64,000 nt of DNA from Lentzea aerocolonigenes (GTDB lineage: Bacteria; Actinomycetota; Actinomycetes; Mycobacteriales; Pseudonocardiaceae), in the NCBI RefSeq assembly GCF_000974445.1, contig NZ_BBOJ01000010.1, positions 296,953-360,952 of the forward strand, in the 5' to 3' direction. Below the pieces are notes generated by a model. That model ran no database searches and had not been told where the DNA came from. It saw nothing but the letters and a program-made list of their open reading frames with translations. The translations under genes were made by a program, and so were the position numbers. This document shows positions 38,463 through 46,536 of this stretch, in pieces; within the stretch, counting starts at the first letter, position 1, and every line of letters begins with the position of its first letter.

Positions 38463-38918
38463 TCACACGAAGACCTTGGCGAAGCCGAGCAGAATTCCGC
38501 CCCAGCCGCCCTCACCGCTGACACCGGCCTCGACCCGTTCCGGCTTGGTGAAGTGCCGCTCGAAGTTGCGGTGCACCAGCTCGACACGGGTGCCGTCACC
38601 CTCGGGCGTGAAGGTGATCTCCACTTCGGACGCCCGTGCGGGATCGGCGTCGTAGTCCCAGTCACCGTCGAGGTGCCAGGCCAGCAGCAGCCGCGACGGC
38701 GGTTCCCAGGCCTTCACGGAACCCCAGTCGCATTCGGCGCCGTCCGTGCCGATCTCGTACCAGCGGCCACCGTCACGTGGCTCGACGACGACGTCCTTCA
38801 GCTCCGCCGCGCCGATGTGGTGCGCGGGCGGCCACCAGGTCACGAACTTCTCCGTGAACACCTTGAACGCGTGGTCCGCTCCAGCGTTGACCAGCACGGA
38901 CCGTCTTACTTCCGTCAT
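38463..38918 (-). CDS. SRPBCC (AHSA1/ATPase-activator-like) protein
   Basis: 151 aa from ATG 38918, GGAGGAACA upstream. Starts RRSVLVNAGADHAFKVFTEKFVTWWPP and has GGRWYEIGTDGAECDWGSVKAWEPPSRLLLAWHL, the START-like activator pattern. Coupled by ATGA to an upstream ArsR gene; this pair is frequent in actinobacteria and the SRPBCC protein is thought to bind a hydrophobic ligand. Confidence 0.9.
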   Translation of the reverse strand: MTEVRRSVLVNAGADHAFKVFTEKFVTWWPPAHHIGAAELKDVVVEPRDGGRWYEIGTDGAECDWGSVKAWEPPSRLLLAWHLDGDWDYDADPARASEVEITFTPEGDGTRVELVHRNFERHFTKPERVEAGVSGEGGWGGILLGFAKVFV

Positions 38919-39217
38919 TGTTCCTCCACCGCCGCAGCGAAGTTCGCCAGTGCCTGACCCCAGAGGTCGTCGAGGTAGTCGCGCATCGCGGCCACCCCGA
39001 CGTGGTCGACTGAATACAGTCGCCGAGTTCCCGCGGCCTCGACGCGGACCAGCCGTGCCTCTTTGAGCACCTTCAGGTGCTGCGACACGGCCGGCCGCGA
39101 CACGGGCAGCTCGGCGGCGATCTCTCCCACCGCTCGCGGCCTGGCCACGAGCAGCGTGAAGATCTCGCGGCGGGTCGGGTCGCCGAGCGCCGCGAACGCC
39201 ACTTGGTAAGTCTCCAC
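38915..39217 (-). CDS. ArsR-family transcriptional regulator
   Basis: 100 aa, GTG 39217. Winged HTH: ALGDPTRREIFTLL, VGEIAAELPVSRPAVSQHLKVLKEARLV, RRLYSVD. No Cys metal ligands, so not a metal sensor by that site. A perfect 7-bp palindrome is 6 nt upstream of its start, probably its operator. Confidence 0.92.
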   Translation of the reverse strand: METYQVAFAALGDPTRREIFTLLVARPRAVGEIAAELPVSRPAVSQHLKVLKEARLVRVEAAGTRRLYSVDHVGVAAMRDYLDDLWGQALANFAAAVEEQ

Positions 39218-39222
39218 GAACG

Positions 39223-39238
39223 GTAAGTTAGAACTTAC
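39223..39238. promoter_or_regulatory. ArsR operator GTAAGTT-AG-AACTTAC
   Basis: Perfect 7-bp arms. It starts 6 nt from the arsR start and overlaps the stop codon of the SGNH hydrolase (39228-39230), so the intergenic space is only 10 nt. Confidence 0.65.
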
Positions 39239-39977
39239 GGAACCCTGCTGTCAACGCTTCGAAGTACGCGGCCTGCCCGGCCCTGTTCGGGTGGTAGGAG
39301 TCGCCGGTCGGATTCACCAAAGCGTTGATCCACGGTTCGGACGAGCACACGCCGTGGTCCGCAAACGCTTCCCTCACGTCGACGTACCGCGCTCCCGCAC
39401 GTGAGGCCGCCTCCGCGATCACGCCGGACAGCTCGTCGGCGGCGTCGTTGAGCGCCTGCCGCTTGGCCCTGGACAGGGTGCGGCAGTCGTCGTCCGGCGT
39501 GAACAGCCGCGGATAGCCGAGCACCACCAGCTCGGCGTTCGGCGCGGCCGTCCTGATCGTGGCGTAGGTGGCGTCGAGCCGGGCGGGCAGCTGGTCGCGA
39601 GTGAAGTCCCGCGCCTTCCCGACCCGGTTCTCGCACGCCCGGTCGCCCTTGAGCGTGCAGGTCGTCATCACGTCGACGAACCCGAGGTCGTTGCCGCCGA
39701 CGGTGATCGTGACGAACGTCGTGGCCGGGGTCAGCGCCCGGAACTGCCACCGCAGCGACTTCGTGGTCGCCCCGCTGCACGCGACGAACCTGAACGACGG
39801 GAAGTCCTCGCCCCGCAACGCCGGATAGGCGTTCGAGCTGCGGCGGCACGAGCCGTCCACATAGGAACCGGCGCCCGCACCGGACGCGTAGGAGTCGCCG
39901 AGTGCGACGTACTCCGGCGCGAACGGCGCGGGCGCCATCAGAGCTGCTGCTGCCAGTACCCCAGCCATGAGACCCAT
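39228..39977 (-). CDS. Secreted SGNH/GDSL lipase-esterase
   Basis: 249 aa. N-terminal hydrophobic signal (MGLMAGVLAAAALMAPAPFA). Block I VALGDSYASG with nucleophile Ser, block III GGND, block V DSYHPNRAG with catalytic Asp-x2-His. Six Cys residues probably form disulfides, as in Streptomyces SGNH lipases. Hydrolyses acyl esters outside the cell. Confidence 0.92.
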   Translation of the reverse strand: MGLMAGVLAAAALMAPAPFAPEYVALGDSYASGAGAGSYVDGSCRRSSNAYPALRGEDFPSFRFVACSGATTKSLRWQFRALTPATTFVTITVGGNDLGFVDVMTTCTLKGDRACENRVGKARDFTRDQLPARLDATYATIRTAAPNAELVVLGYPRLFTPDDDCRTLSRAKRQALNDAADELSGVIAEAASRAGARYVDVREAFADHGVCSSEPWINALVNPTGDSYHPNRAGQAAYFEALTAGFRKF

Positions 39978-40018
39978 GAAGGCTGGAGTACCACTGTGGA
40001 CGATCGACTAGAAGGGCA

Positions 40019-41131
40019 TTAACCCAGACGTGTGGGCAGCACGCAGACCGGGATCGCGGTCTGCAGCGGCGTTCCGGACGGCGTCAGCTTCCCGCTCGCC
40101 CGGTCCACCGCGAACGACGTCACGTTGTTCGAGTTCTGGTTGGCCGCGAAGAGGAACTGCCCGGACGGGTCGAGCGTGATGTGCCGCGGGTACTTGCCCC
40201 CGACCGGCGTGTGGCCGACCAGGGTCAGCTCCGCGCCGTTGACCGCGAAGTGCGCCACGCTGTCGTGCCCGCGGTTCGACAGGTAGACGAACTTCCCGTC
40301 ACCGGACACCAGCACCTCGGCCGGGTAGTTGCGCACGGATCCGGACGGCGCGGTTTTGAGCACCTGGCCCGGCGTGAGCTTCCCGTCGGCATAACCGCAC
40401 GCCACGATCGTCGAGTCCAGCTCGTTCGCGACGTACGCCGTTTTGCCGTTGGGGTGGAACGCGATGTGGCGCGGCCCGGCACCCGGCTTGAGCTTCGCCG
40501 TCGAGACTCCCTTGAGCTGGCCCGCGGTGAACGAGTACACGAACACCGAGTCCGCGCCCAGGTCGACCGCCGCCGCGTACCGTCCGGCAGGGTCGAACAC
40601 GACGTGGTGCGCGTGCGGGCCTTCCTGGCGGTCCGGGTCGGGCCCGGATCCCTTGTGCTGCACCTTCTGCGTGCGCGCACCCAGACCGCCGTCCGCCTTG
40701 ACCGGGAACACGCTCAGCGAGCCCGACGAGTAGTCCGCGGTGATCAGGAACTTCCCGGACGGGTCGAGCGTCAGGTGGCACGGGTCGGCGCCGCCGGTCG
40801 GCTGCTTGTTGATCACCTTGAGCGTGCTCGCGTCGATCGCGGTGACCTCGCCCTTGGTGTTCTCGTTGACCGCGTACAGGAACCGGCCGTCGCGCGAGGA
40901 GATCACGAACGACGGGTTGACCACACCCGTGATCACGCCCGTCGTCTTCAGCTGGCCGTTCGCCGTGTCGTAAGTGCCGATGCCGATGCCCTTGGCGCCG
41001 CCGCTCCACGTCGTGTAGGCGCCGAAGAAGACTCTCCTGGTCGCAGGGGCCGCTTCGGCCGTTCCTCCGGTCATCAGCAATCCCGCTCCCACACCCATGG
41101 CTCCGAGAAACCGTCGCCGGTCCACACCCAC
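40019..41131 (-). CDS. Tat-exported lactonase-type seven-bladed beta-propeller
   Basis: 370 aa, GTG 41131 with GGAGG 7 nt upstream. Twin-arginine signal RRRFLGAMGVGAGLLMTGGTAEA, so folded export is likely. Repeats such as NPSFVISSRDGRFLYAVNE, CHLTLDPSGKFLITADY, HHVVFDPAGRYAAAVDLG and RHIAFHPNGKTAYVANE are the blades of the 6-phosphogluconolactonase (YbhE) family. Being exported, it is unlikely to serve the pentose pathway. Confidence 0.9.
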   Translation of the reverse strand: MGVDRRRFLGAMGVGAGLLMTGGTAEAAPATRRVFFGAYTTWSGGAKGIGIGTYDTANGQLKTTGVITGVVNPSFVISSRDGRFLYAVNENTKGEVTAIDASTLKVINKQPTGGADPCHLTLDPSGKFLITADYSSGSLSVFPVKADGGLGARTQKVQHKGSGPDPDRQEGPHAHHVVFDPAGRYAAAVDLGADSVFVYSFTAGQLKGVSTAKLKPGAGPRHIAFHPNGKTAYVANELDSTIVACGYADGKLTPGQVLKTAPSGSVRNYPAEVLVSGDGKFVYLSNRGHDSVAHFAVNGAELTLVGHTPVGGKYPRHITLDPSGQFLFAANQNSNNVTSFAVDRASGKLTPSGTPLQTAIPVCVLPTRLG

Positions 41132-41220
41132 GTCCGCACCTCCGGATACTCTCGTCGGCGGCGCAGCCCACAGTGGCCTAGACCGTTACAGTCAGGCAAT
41201 AGGTGCAATGAAGATTGCGC

Positions 41221-42054
41221 TCAGCGCAACGGATCGTTCGAGGTCAACCGGGCCTTCTCGGCCTCGAGGTCGTAGGCGGGCGGCGGGAACTTCGGGTCCA
41301 TCTCCCGCAGGGTCTCCAGCAGCAACCGGCTCACCGCCCAGTTCCGGTACCACTTGCGGTCGGAGGGCACCGCGTACCAGGGCGTGTCCGCGCAGTTCCG
41401 CAGCGCCTGCGTGTACGCCTCCTGGTACCTCGACCACTTGGAGCGCACGTCGATGTCGGCCGGGTTGTACTTCCAGTTCTTGCGCGGATCGTCCAGCCGC
41501 GCGAGCAGGCGTTCCTTCTGCACCTCCGGTGAGATGTGCAGGAAGCACTTGATCACCGTGGTGCCGGCGTCCGCGAGCTCCTTCTCGAACGCGTTGATCT
41601 CCTTGTAGCGCTTCTTGATCTCGGCGGCCGTGAGCAGACGCTCCACTTTCGGCACGAGGACGTCCTCGTAGTGGGAGCGGTCGAACGCGCCGATGCGCCC
41701 GTTCTCCGGAAGAACCTTCCTGATGCGCCACAGGAAGTGCTGACGACGTTCGGCGGGAGTCGGCTTCTTGAACGACGCGATGCGCACGCCCTGCGGGTTC
41801 ACCAGGCCGACGACGTGCCTGACGACGCCGCCCTTGCCCGAGGTGTCCATCCCTTGCAGGACGAGGAGCACCGCGCGAGAGTTCTCCGCGTACAGCGCCT
41901 CCTGCAGGCCGTCCAGCTCGCCCCCGGTGACGGCGAGGTCCTCCGCGGCCTCCTTCTTGTTCTTGGGGCCGATCGGACGACCGGCCGGGTCGAGGGTGGA
42001 GAGATCCACCTGATCGAGTCGCAGGGCTTCACGAACCGACTTCTTCGCCATCAT
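41221..42054 (-). CDS. ppk2: Polyphosphate kinase 2 family (PPK2)
   Basis: 277 aa from ATG 42054 (ATG 42051 next). Walker A LQGMDTSGKGG, Walker B FDRSHYEDVLVP, lid region with KRYKEINAFEKELAD, then DDPRKNWKYNPADIDVRSKW and WYAVPSDRKWYRNWAVSRLLLE. Phosphorylates nucleoside mono- or diphosphates using polyphosphate; which subclass cannot be told here. Confidence 0.92.
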   Translation of the reverse strand: MMAKKSVREALRLDQVDLSTLDPAGRPIGPKNKKEAAEDLAVTGGELDGLQEALYAENSRAVLLVLQGMDTSGKGGVVRHVVGLVNPQGVRIASFKKPTPAERRQHFLWRIRKVLPENGRIGAFDRSHYEDVLVPKVERLLTAAEIKKRYKEINAFEKELADAGTTVIKCFLHISPEVQKERLLARLDDPRKNWKYNPADIDVRSKWSRYQEAYTQALRNCADTPWYAVPSDRKWYRNWAVSRLLLETLREMDPKFPPPAYDLEAEKARLTSNDPLR

Positions 42055-42103
42055 CTGACCGTAGCGATTCACCGCCGATCCCGCCCGCTGGGCAAAGATT
42101 CGC

Positions 42104-42115
42104 CACTGATCAGTG
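42104..42115. promoter_or_regulatory. Palindrome CACTGATCAGTG in the ppk2/rocD intergenic region
   Basis: Perfect 12-bp palindrome with weaker outer symmetry (GATTC ... GAATC). Lies between the divergent ppk2 and rocD starts in a 137-nt gap. Possible operator; binding protein unknown. Confidence 0.4.
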
Positions 42116-42191
42116 AATCTACGCAACGAACTGAGGCAGCATGCAACGCATCACGGTCGAAATCGCTTGTTCCGCACCCTAGCCTTGGAGG

Positions 42192-43442
42192 ATGACCGCC
42201 ATCGCTGAGCACCGGACCGCGGGGAACACCAATTTGGCTAGCGCTGACTACGTCGCCCTCGACGAGGAGTGGAGCACGCACAACTACCACCCGCTGCCGG
42301 TGGTCATCTCGCACGGCGAGGGGTCGTGGGTCACCGACGTCGAAGGCCGTCGCTACCTGGACTTCCTGTCCGGCTACTCGTCGCTGAACTTCGGCCACCG
42401 CCACCCCGCCCTGGTGGCCGCCGCCGTCGAGCAGCTCGGCCGCGTCACGCTGACCAGCCGCGCGTTCCACCACGACCAGTTCGGCCTGTTCTGCCGTGAG
42501 CTCGCCTCCCTGACCGGCACCGAGATGGTGCTCGCGATGAACTCCGGCGCCGAGGCCGTGGAGTCCGCGATCAAGGTCGCCCGCAAGTGGGCGTACCAGG
42601 TCAAGGGCGTGCCGGAGGGCACGGCCGAGATCATCGTGGCCGGGTCCAACTTCCACGGCCGCACCACGACCATCGTGTCGTTCTCGACCGACGAGACCGC
42701 GCGCAACGACTTCGGCCCGTTCACGCCGGGCTTCAAGGTGGTCAAGTACGGCACCCTCGACGAGGTCGAGTCCGCCATCTCGCCGCGCACCGCCGCGATC
42801 CTGATCGAGCCGATCCAGGGCGAGGCCGGCGTGGTCGTGCCGCCCGCCGGGTACCTGGCCGGGATCCGCCGCCTGTGCGACGAGCACAACGTCCTGATGA
42901 TCGCCGACGAGATCCAGTCCGGCCTCGGCCGCACCGGCGAGCTGTTCGCCTTGGACCACGAGGGTGTGCGCGCCGACCTCTACACGCTGGGCAAGGCGCT
43001 GGGCGGCGGCATCCTGCCGGTGTCCGCGGTCGTGGGTTCCCGCGCGGTCCTGGGCGTGCTGAAGCCCGGTGAGCACGGGTCGACGTTCGGCGGCAACCCG
43101 CTCGCGTGCGCGGTGGGCCGTGCGGTCGTGCGGCTGCTGGAGACCGGCGAGTTCCAGGAGCGCTCCCGTGAGCTGGGCGCTCACCTGCATGCGGAACTGA
43201 ACAAGCTCGTCGGTCACGGCGTGGCCGAGGTGCGCGGGCGCGGCCTGTGGGCCGGCGTCGAGATCGCGCCCGGCGGCCCGGTGGGACGTGCCGCGTCCGA
43301 GGCCCTGGCCGCGCGCGGGGTGCTCTGCAAGGAGACCCACGCGTCGACGCTGCGGGTGGCACCTCCTCTGGTGATCACGCGGGAGGAGATCGACAAGGGC
43401 GTGCAGGCGATCGCGGAGGTCGTTCGTCCCGATTTGGGGTGA
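42192..43442 (+). CDS. rocD: Ornithine aminotransferase
   Basis: 416 aa. Class III aminotransferase: MNSGAEAVESAIKVARKW, FHGRTTTIVSFS, ILIEPIQGEAGVVVPP, ADEIQSGLGRTG and YTLGKALGGGILPVSAV with the PLP Lys. N-terminus with STHNYHPLPVVI is typical of RocD. Converts ornithine and 2-oxoglutarate to glutamate semialdehyde and glutamate. GGAGG sits directly against the ATG. No arginase or proline gene nearby. Confidence 0.92.
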   Translation: MTAIAEHRTAGNTNLASADYVALDEEWSTHNYHPLPVVISHGEGSWVTDVEGRRYLDFLSGYSSLNFGHRHPALVAAAVEQLGRVTLTSRAFHHDQFGLFCRELASLTGTEMVLAMNSGAEAVESAIKVARKWAYQVKGVPEGTAEIIVAGSNFHGRTTTIVSFSTDETARNDFGPFTPGFKVVKYGTLDEVESAISPRTAAILIEPIQGEAGVVVPPAGYLAGIRRLCDEHNVLMIADEIQSGLGRTGELFALDHEGVRADLYTLGKALGGGILPVSAVVGSRAVLGVLKPGEHGSTFGGNPLACAVGRAVVRLLETGEFQERSRELGAHLHAELNKLVGHGVAEVRGRGLWAGVEIAPGGPVGRAASEALAARGVLCKETHASTLRVAPPLVITREEIDKGVQAIAEVVRPDLG

Positions 43443-43470
43443 TTTGCACGCCTGGCCAGGTCACAAATGC

Positions 43471-43498
43471 GGCGGACGAGCCACCCGGCACGTCCGCC
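43471..43498. terminator. Hairpin terminator after rocD
   Basis: GGCGGACG (43471-43478) and CGTCCGCC (43491-43498), perfect 8-bp stem with a 12-nt loop. Confidence 0.6.
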
Positions 43499-43504
43499 GC
43501 AGGC

Positions 43505-44902
43505 ATGATTACTCGTATGGGTGAACGGGTGCGCATGGAGGCCGCGGCTGCTCTGGGCACGTGGACCGAGCCGGAAGAGGTCTACGCGCAGGGCCGTGCG
43601 CTGCGGTCCTCTGTGGACTTCAAGGCCCACCGCGCCGCCTCGCTGGCCGCTGCCCGCCCGTCCGTGCTGGAGTTCGTGAACGCCAGCAACGAGGGGCGGT
43701 TGGAGCACCTGATCCCGTTGCGGGTGGGCCGGATGCTCGCCAACCCGTTCGCCTTCTTCCGCGGCGCCGCCGGCCTTCAGGCGGGCGACCTCGCGGCCGG
43801 GTGCGCGACCGGCCTGCACGCTCAGTTGTGCGGTGATGCACACGCAGCGAACTTCGGCCTCTACGGCACGCCCGAGGGCCAGATCGTCATGGACATCAAC
43901 GACTTCGACGAGACGCTGCCCGGCCCGTGGGAGTGGGACCTCAAGCGGCTCGTGGCGTCCCTGGTGCTGGCGGGCCGGGTCGGTGGTGTGTCGGACAAGG
44001 GCTGCCGCGACGCCGCCGAGGACGCGGTGAGCGCCTACCGGGCCGTGATCAAGCGCCTCGCGGAGATGCCGTTCATGGACTCGTGGACCGCTCTGGGCGA
44101 CCAGTCCACGCTGTCGAAGGTCAAGGCCGACGACCTGATCAACGACTTCTCCAAGGCCGCCGAGAAGTCGCGCAAGAACACCAGCGCCCGCTTCGCCGCG
44201 AAGTGGACCGCGCACGACGGCGAGAAGTGGCGGTTCATCACGAACCCGCCGACGTTCACCGACGTCTCCCCTGCCACCGAAGCGGCCGTGATCGCCGCGC
44301 TGCCGTCCTACGTGGACACGCTGCGCGAGTCGCGGCGGAACCTGATCATGCGCTACGGCGTGTCGGACGTGGCGTTCCGCGTCGTCGGCACGGGCAGCGT
44401 CGGCCTGCGCAACTACCTGATCCTGTTGCACGGCAACGGCACCGAGGCGCTGGTGTTGCAGGCCAAGGAAGCACGCGCTTCCGCCCTGCAGCCGTTTCTC
44501 GACGTCGAGCCCGCCAAGCACGAGGGCAAGCGGATCGTGCACGGCGCGCGGCTCGTGCAGGCCGAGTCGGACATCCTGCTGGGCTGGACGACGATCGAGG
44601 GCCGGCCGTTCATCGTGCGGCAGTTCCGCAACCGCAAGGGCGAGATCGACGCGACCACGCTGAAGCGCGACGACCTCGACGACTACGGCCGGTTCGCGGG
44701 CGCCCTGCTGGCCCGCGCGCACACGCGTTCACTCGATCCGCGCCTGCTCGCCGGGTACTTCCAGAACGGCGGCGGCGAGGATCTCGACGAGGCGTTCGCG
44801 AAGTACGCGTTCGACTACGCGGACCAGACCGAGGCCGACCACGAGGAGTTGACCCGGCTCGTCAGGAACGGCAAGCTGCCCGCGGTCGTCGAGGACCGCT
44901 GA
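43505..44902 (+). CDS. DUF2252 family protein (kinase-like fold)
   Basis: 465 aa from ATG 43505 (ATG 43517 alternative; neither has a good ribosome site). FFRGAAGLQAGDLA, CGDAHAANFGLYGTPEGQIVMDINDFDETLPGPWEWDLKRL and VGTGSVGLRNYLILL are the conserved DUF2252 blocks; the GDAHxxNFG and DFD motifs resemble the catalytic and metal-binding loops of aminoglycoside kinases. Substrate unknown. Confidence 0.9.
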   Translation: MITRMGERVRMEAAAALGTWTEPEEVYAQGRALRSSVDFKAHRAASLAAARPSVLEFVNASNEGRLEHLIPLRVGRMLANPFAFFRGAAGLQAGDLAAGCATGLHAQLCGDAHAANFGLYGTPEGQIVMDINDFDETLPGPWEWDLKRLVASLVLAGRVGGVSDKGCRDAAEDAVSAYRAVIKRLAEMPFMDSWTALGDQSTLSKVKADDLINDFSKAAEKSRKNTSARFAAKWTAHDGEKWRFITNPPTFTDVSPATEAAVIAALPSYVDTLRESRRNLIMRYGVSDVAFRVVGTGSVGLRNYLILLHGNGTEALVLQAKEARASALQPFLDVEPAKHEGKRIVHGARLVQAESDILLGWTTIEGRPFIVRQFRNRKGEIDATTLKRDDLDDYGRFAGALLARAHTRSLDPRLLAGYFQNGGGEDLDEAFAKYAFDYADQTEADHEELTRLVRNGKLPAVVEDR

Positions 44903-44946
44903 CGCGCCTTCGGGCTTGTCGCGGAAAGTTGACCTAGCCTGGCGGT

Positions 44947-45351
44947 ATGAAGATCCGCCGCGCCGCCTCCCCCGACGACGTGTTCGCCGCCGCGCACCTG
45001 TTCGACGCGCCGCCGCGGCCGGACGCGACGGCGCGGTTCCTGGCGCAGGATCACAGCCACCTGCTGATCGCCTACGTCGGCGACCAGCCGGCCGGGTTCG
45101 TGTCCGGTGTGGAGACGACACATCCGGACAAAGGCACCGAGATGTTTCTCTACGAACTCGGCGTGGACGACGCGTTCCTGCGCCGCGGCATCGGCACGGC
45201 GTTGGTGGAGGCCCTGAAAACCCTTGCGGCGGAACGGGGTTGCTACGCGATGTGGACCGGGACCGCCGCGGGGGACGCGGCGGCGCAGGCCACCTACAAG
45301 AAGGCGGGCGGGTCGATCGACGACGGCGCCTTCGTCAGCTGGGAGCTGTGA
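44947..45351 (+). CDS. GNAT-family N-acetyltransferase
   Basis: 134 aa. Acetyl-CoA loop LRRGIGTALVEALKTLAAERG (R-x2-G-x-G/A) at about residues 78-98, preceded by FLYELGVDD. The arrangement resembles AAC(3)-I type enzymes, but the substrate cannot be fixed. Overlaps the convergent membrane-protein gene by 17 nt. Confidence 0.9.
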   Translation: MKIRRAASPDDVFAAAHLFDAPPRPDATARFLAQDHSHLLIAYVGDQPAGFVSGVETTHPDKGTEMFLYELGVDDAFLRRGIGTALVEALKTLAAERGCYAMWTGTAAGDAAAQATYKKAGGSIDDGAFVSWEL

Positions 45352-46456
45352 GCGGGCCCCTTTCCGGCCTCGCTTCCAGAAATCGCTGGATCACCAGCTG
45401 AAGAGCGATCAGGAAGAACGACACGGCACCGCCGCCGATCAGGCCCGCCTCGAACAGCGCCCGATCGGCCGCCGCCTTGCCCGGCACCGAGACCAGCAGC
45501 GCGCTGACGCTCACGCCGCACACCTTCCACCGCAACTCCGAGTCGGCCGCTTCCGGTGTGGCGATCTCGAGACGCATGTCCGGGCGCTTCAACTTGCTGA
45601 AGTCCGAAACGCACTCGGCCTCGAGGCCGGCGGGAGTGCCGTACACCTGCCCGGTCTCGCCGACCGATCCGGTCCTCGCGATCGCCTTCGCGATGACGCG
45701 GTGGTCCTCGACGGACGAGACCACGTAGTCCGCCGTGATGACCGGGCCGGTGACGGCCGTCCAGCTGCCCCGCTGCTCGATCACGTGTGCGTCGGGAGAC
45801 CACGCGAGAAGGACCTTGCCCACGCGCGAGCCGTCGTCCGGATCGCTGCGCTGGCAGGCGAAGTACCCGGCGGTCTCCGCGTAGTCGCCGTGGAACCAGT
45901 CGGGCTCGATCGGCGGGATCGACTGGCGCGGCGGCTTCGGCCGGCCCCTGATCTCCACGACGTAGGCGACGCAGCCGTTGGCCTGCCGGCTTCCTTCGGA
46001 GAACCTCGTCGTCAGCAGCAGCGGCCCTTTCGGATCGCCCGGGTGGTTCGGTTCGAGGGTGACGCTGAGCTTCGCCGCTTTCTCCCTGTTGTTCTCGGGG
46101 TGGACGATGTGCACCTTGATGGTGTTGCGTTCGGCATCGGTCTCGGGTGGCTGGGACACAGCCGTTTCGTACCTGACCCAGGCGAACCAGCCCACTGCTC
46201 CTGCCACCACCAGGAGGAGCAGGACCATCGCGACCAGGCGGGTCAACGGCGTTTGCCGGCGGGCAGGCCGATGCCGGGTGGAATCGGGAGCCGCGGTCTC
46301 GGGCGGTACCGGTGTCGCCGGCGGTGTCGGATGCGCGGTCAGCGGGCGGTTCGACGGCCGCTTGCTCGGCGGCCGCTTGCTCGATCGCCGTTTCACCACG
46401 ACAAGAACGACAACTCCCAGTGCGGCCAGCAGCTTTCCCGCGTGACGCATCGGCAT
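45335..46456 (-). CDS. Unknown membrane protein
   Basis: 373 aa. Membrane helices at about 8-22, 73-94 and 342-362; the first 70 residues carry a basic SKRP repeat and a Pro/Thr-rich segment. The part between helices 2 and 3 is probably extracytoplasmic. No family recognised. The direct DNA repeat GGCCGCTTGCTC encodes the SKRP motif. Confidence 0.7.
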   Translation of the reverse strand: MPMRHAGKLLAALGVVVLVVVKRRSSKRPPSKRPSNRPLTAHPTPPATPVPPETAAPDSTRHRPARRQTPLTRLVAMVLLLLVVAGAVGWFAWVRYETAVSQPPETDAERNTIKVHIVHPENNREKAAKLSVTLEPNHPGDPKGPLLLTTRFSEGSRQANGCVAYVVEIRGRPKPPRQSIPPIEPDWFHGDYAETAGYFACQRSDPDDGSRVGKVLLAWSPDAHVIEQRGSWTAVTGPVITADYVVSSVEDHRVIAKAIARTGSVGETGQVYGTPAGLEAECVSDFSKLKRPDMRLEIATPEAADSELRWKVCGVSVSALLVSVPGKAAADRALFEAGLIGGGAVSFFLIALQLVIQRFLEARPERGPLTAPS

Positions 46457-46536
46457 GCACAGACCTTAGAGCCGGCAACCGGCATCGCGGGGGCGTCTGC
46501 CGCGAACTCCCCACGACACATCGCGTGGAATCCGAG

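Noticed and set aside
46318..46390. Short direct repeats (GGCCGCTTGCTC) considered as a repeat element
   Set aside because: They simply encode the SKRP repeats of the membrane protein at 45335-46456.
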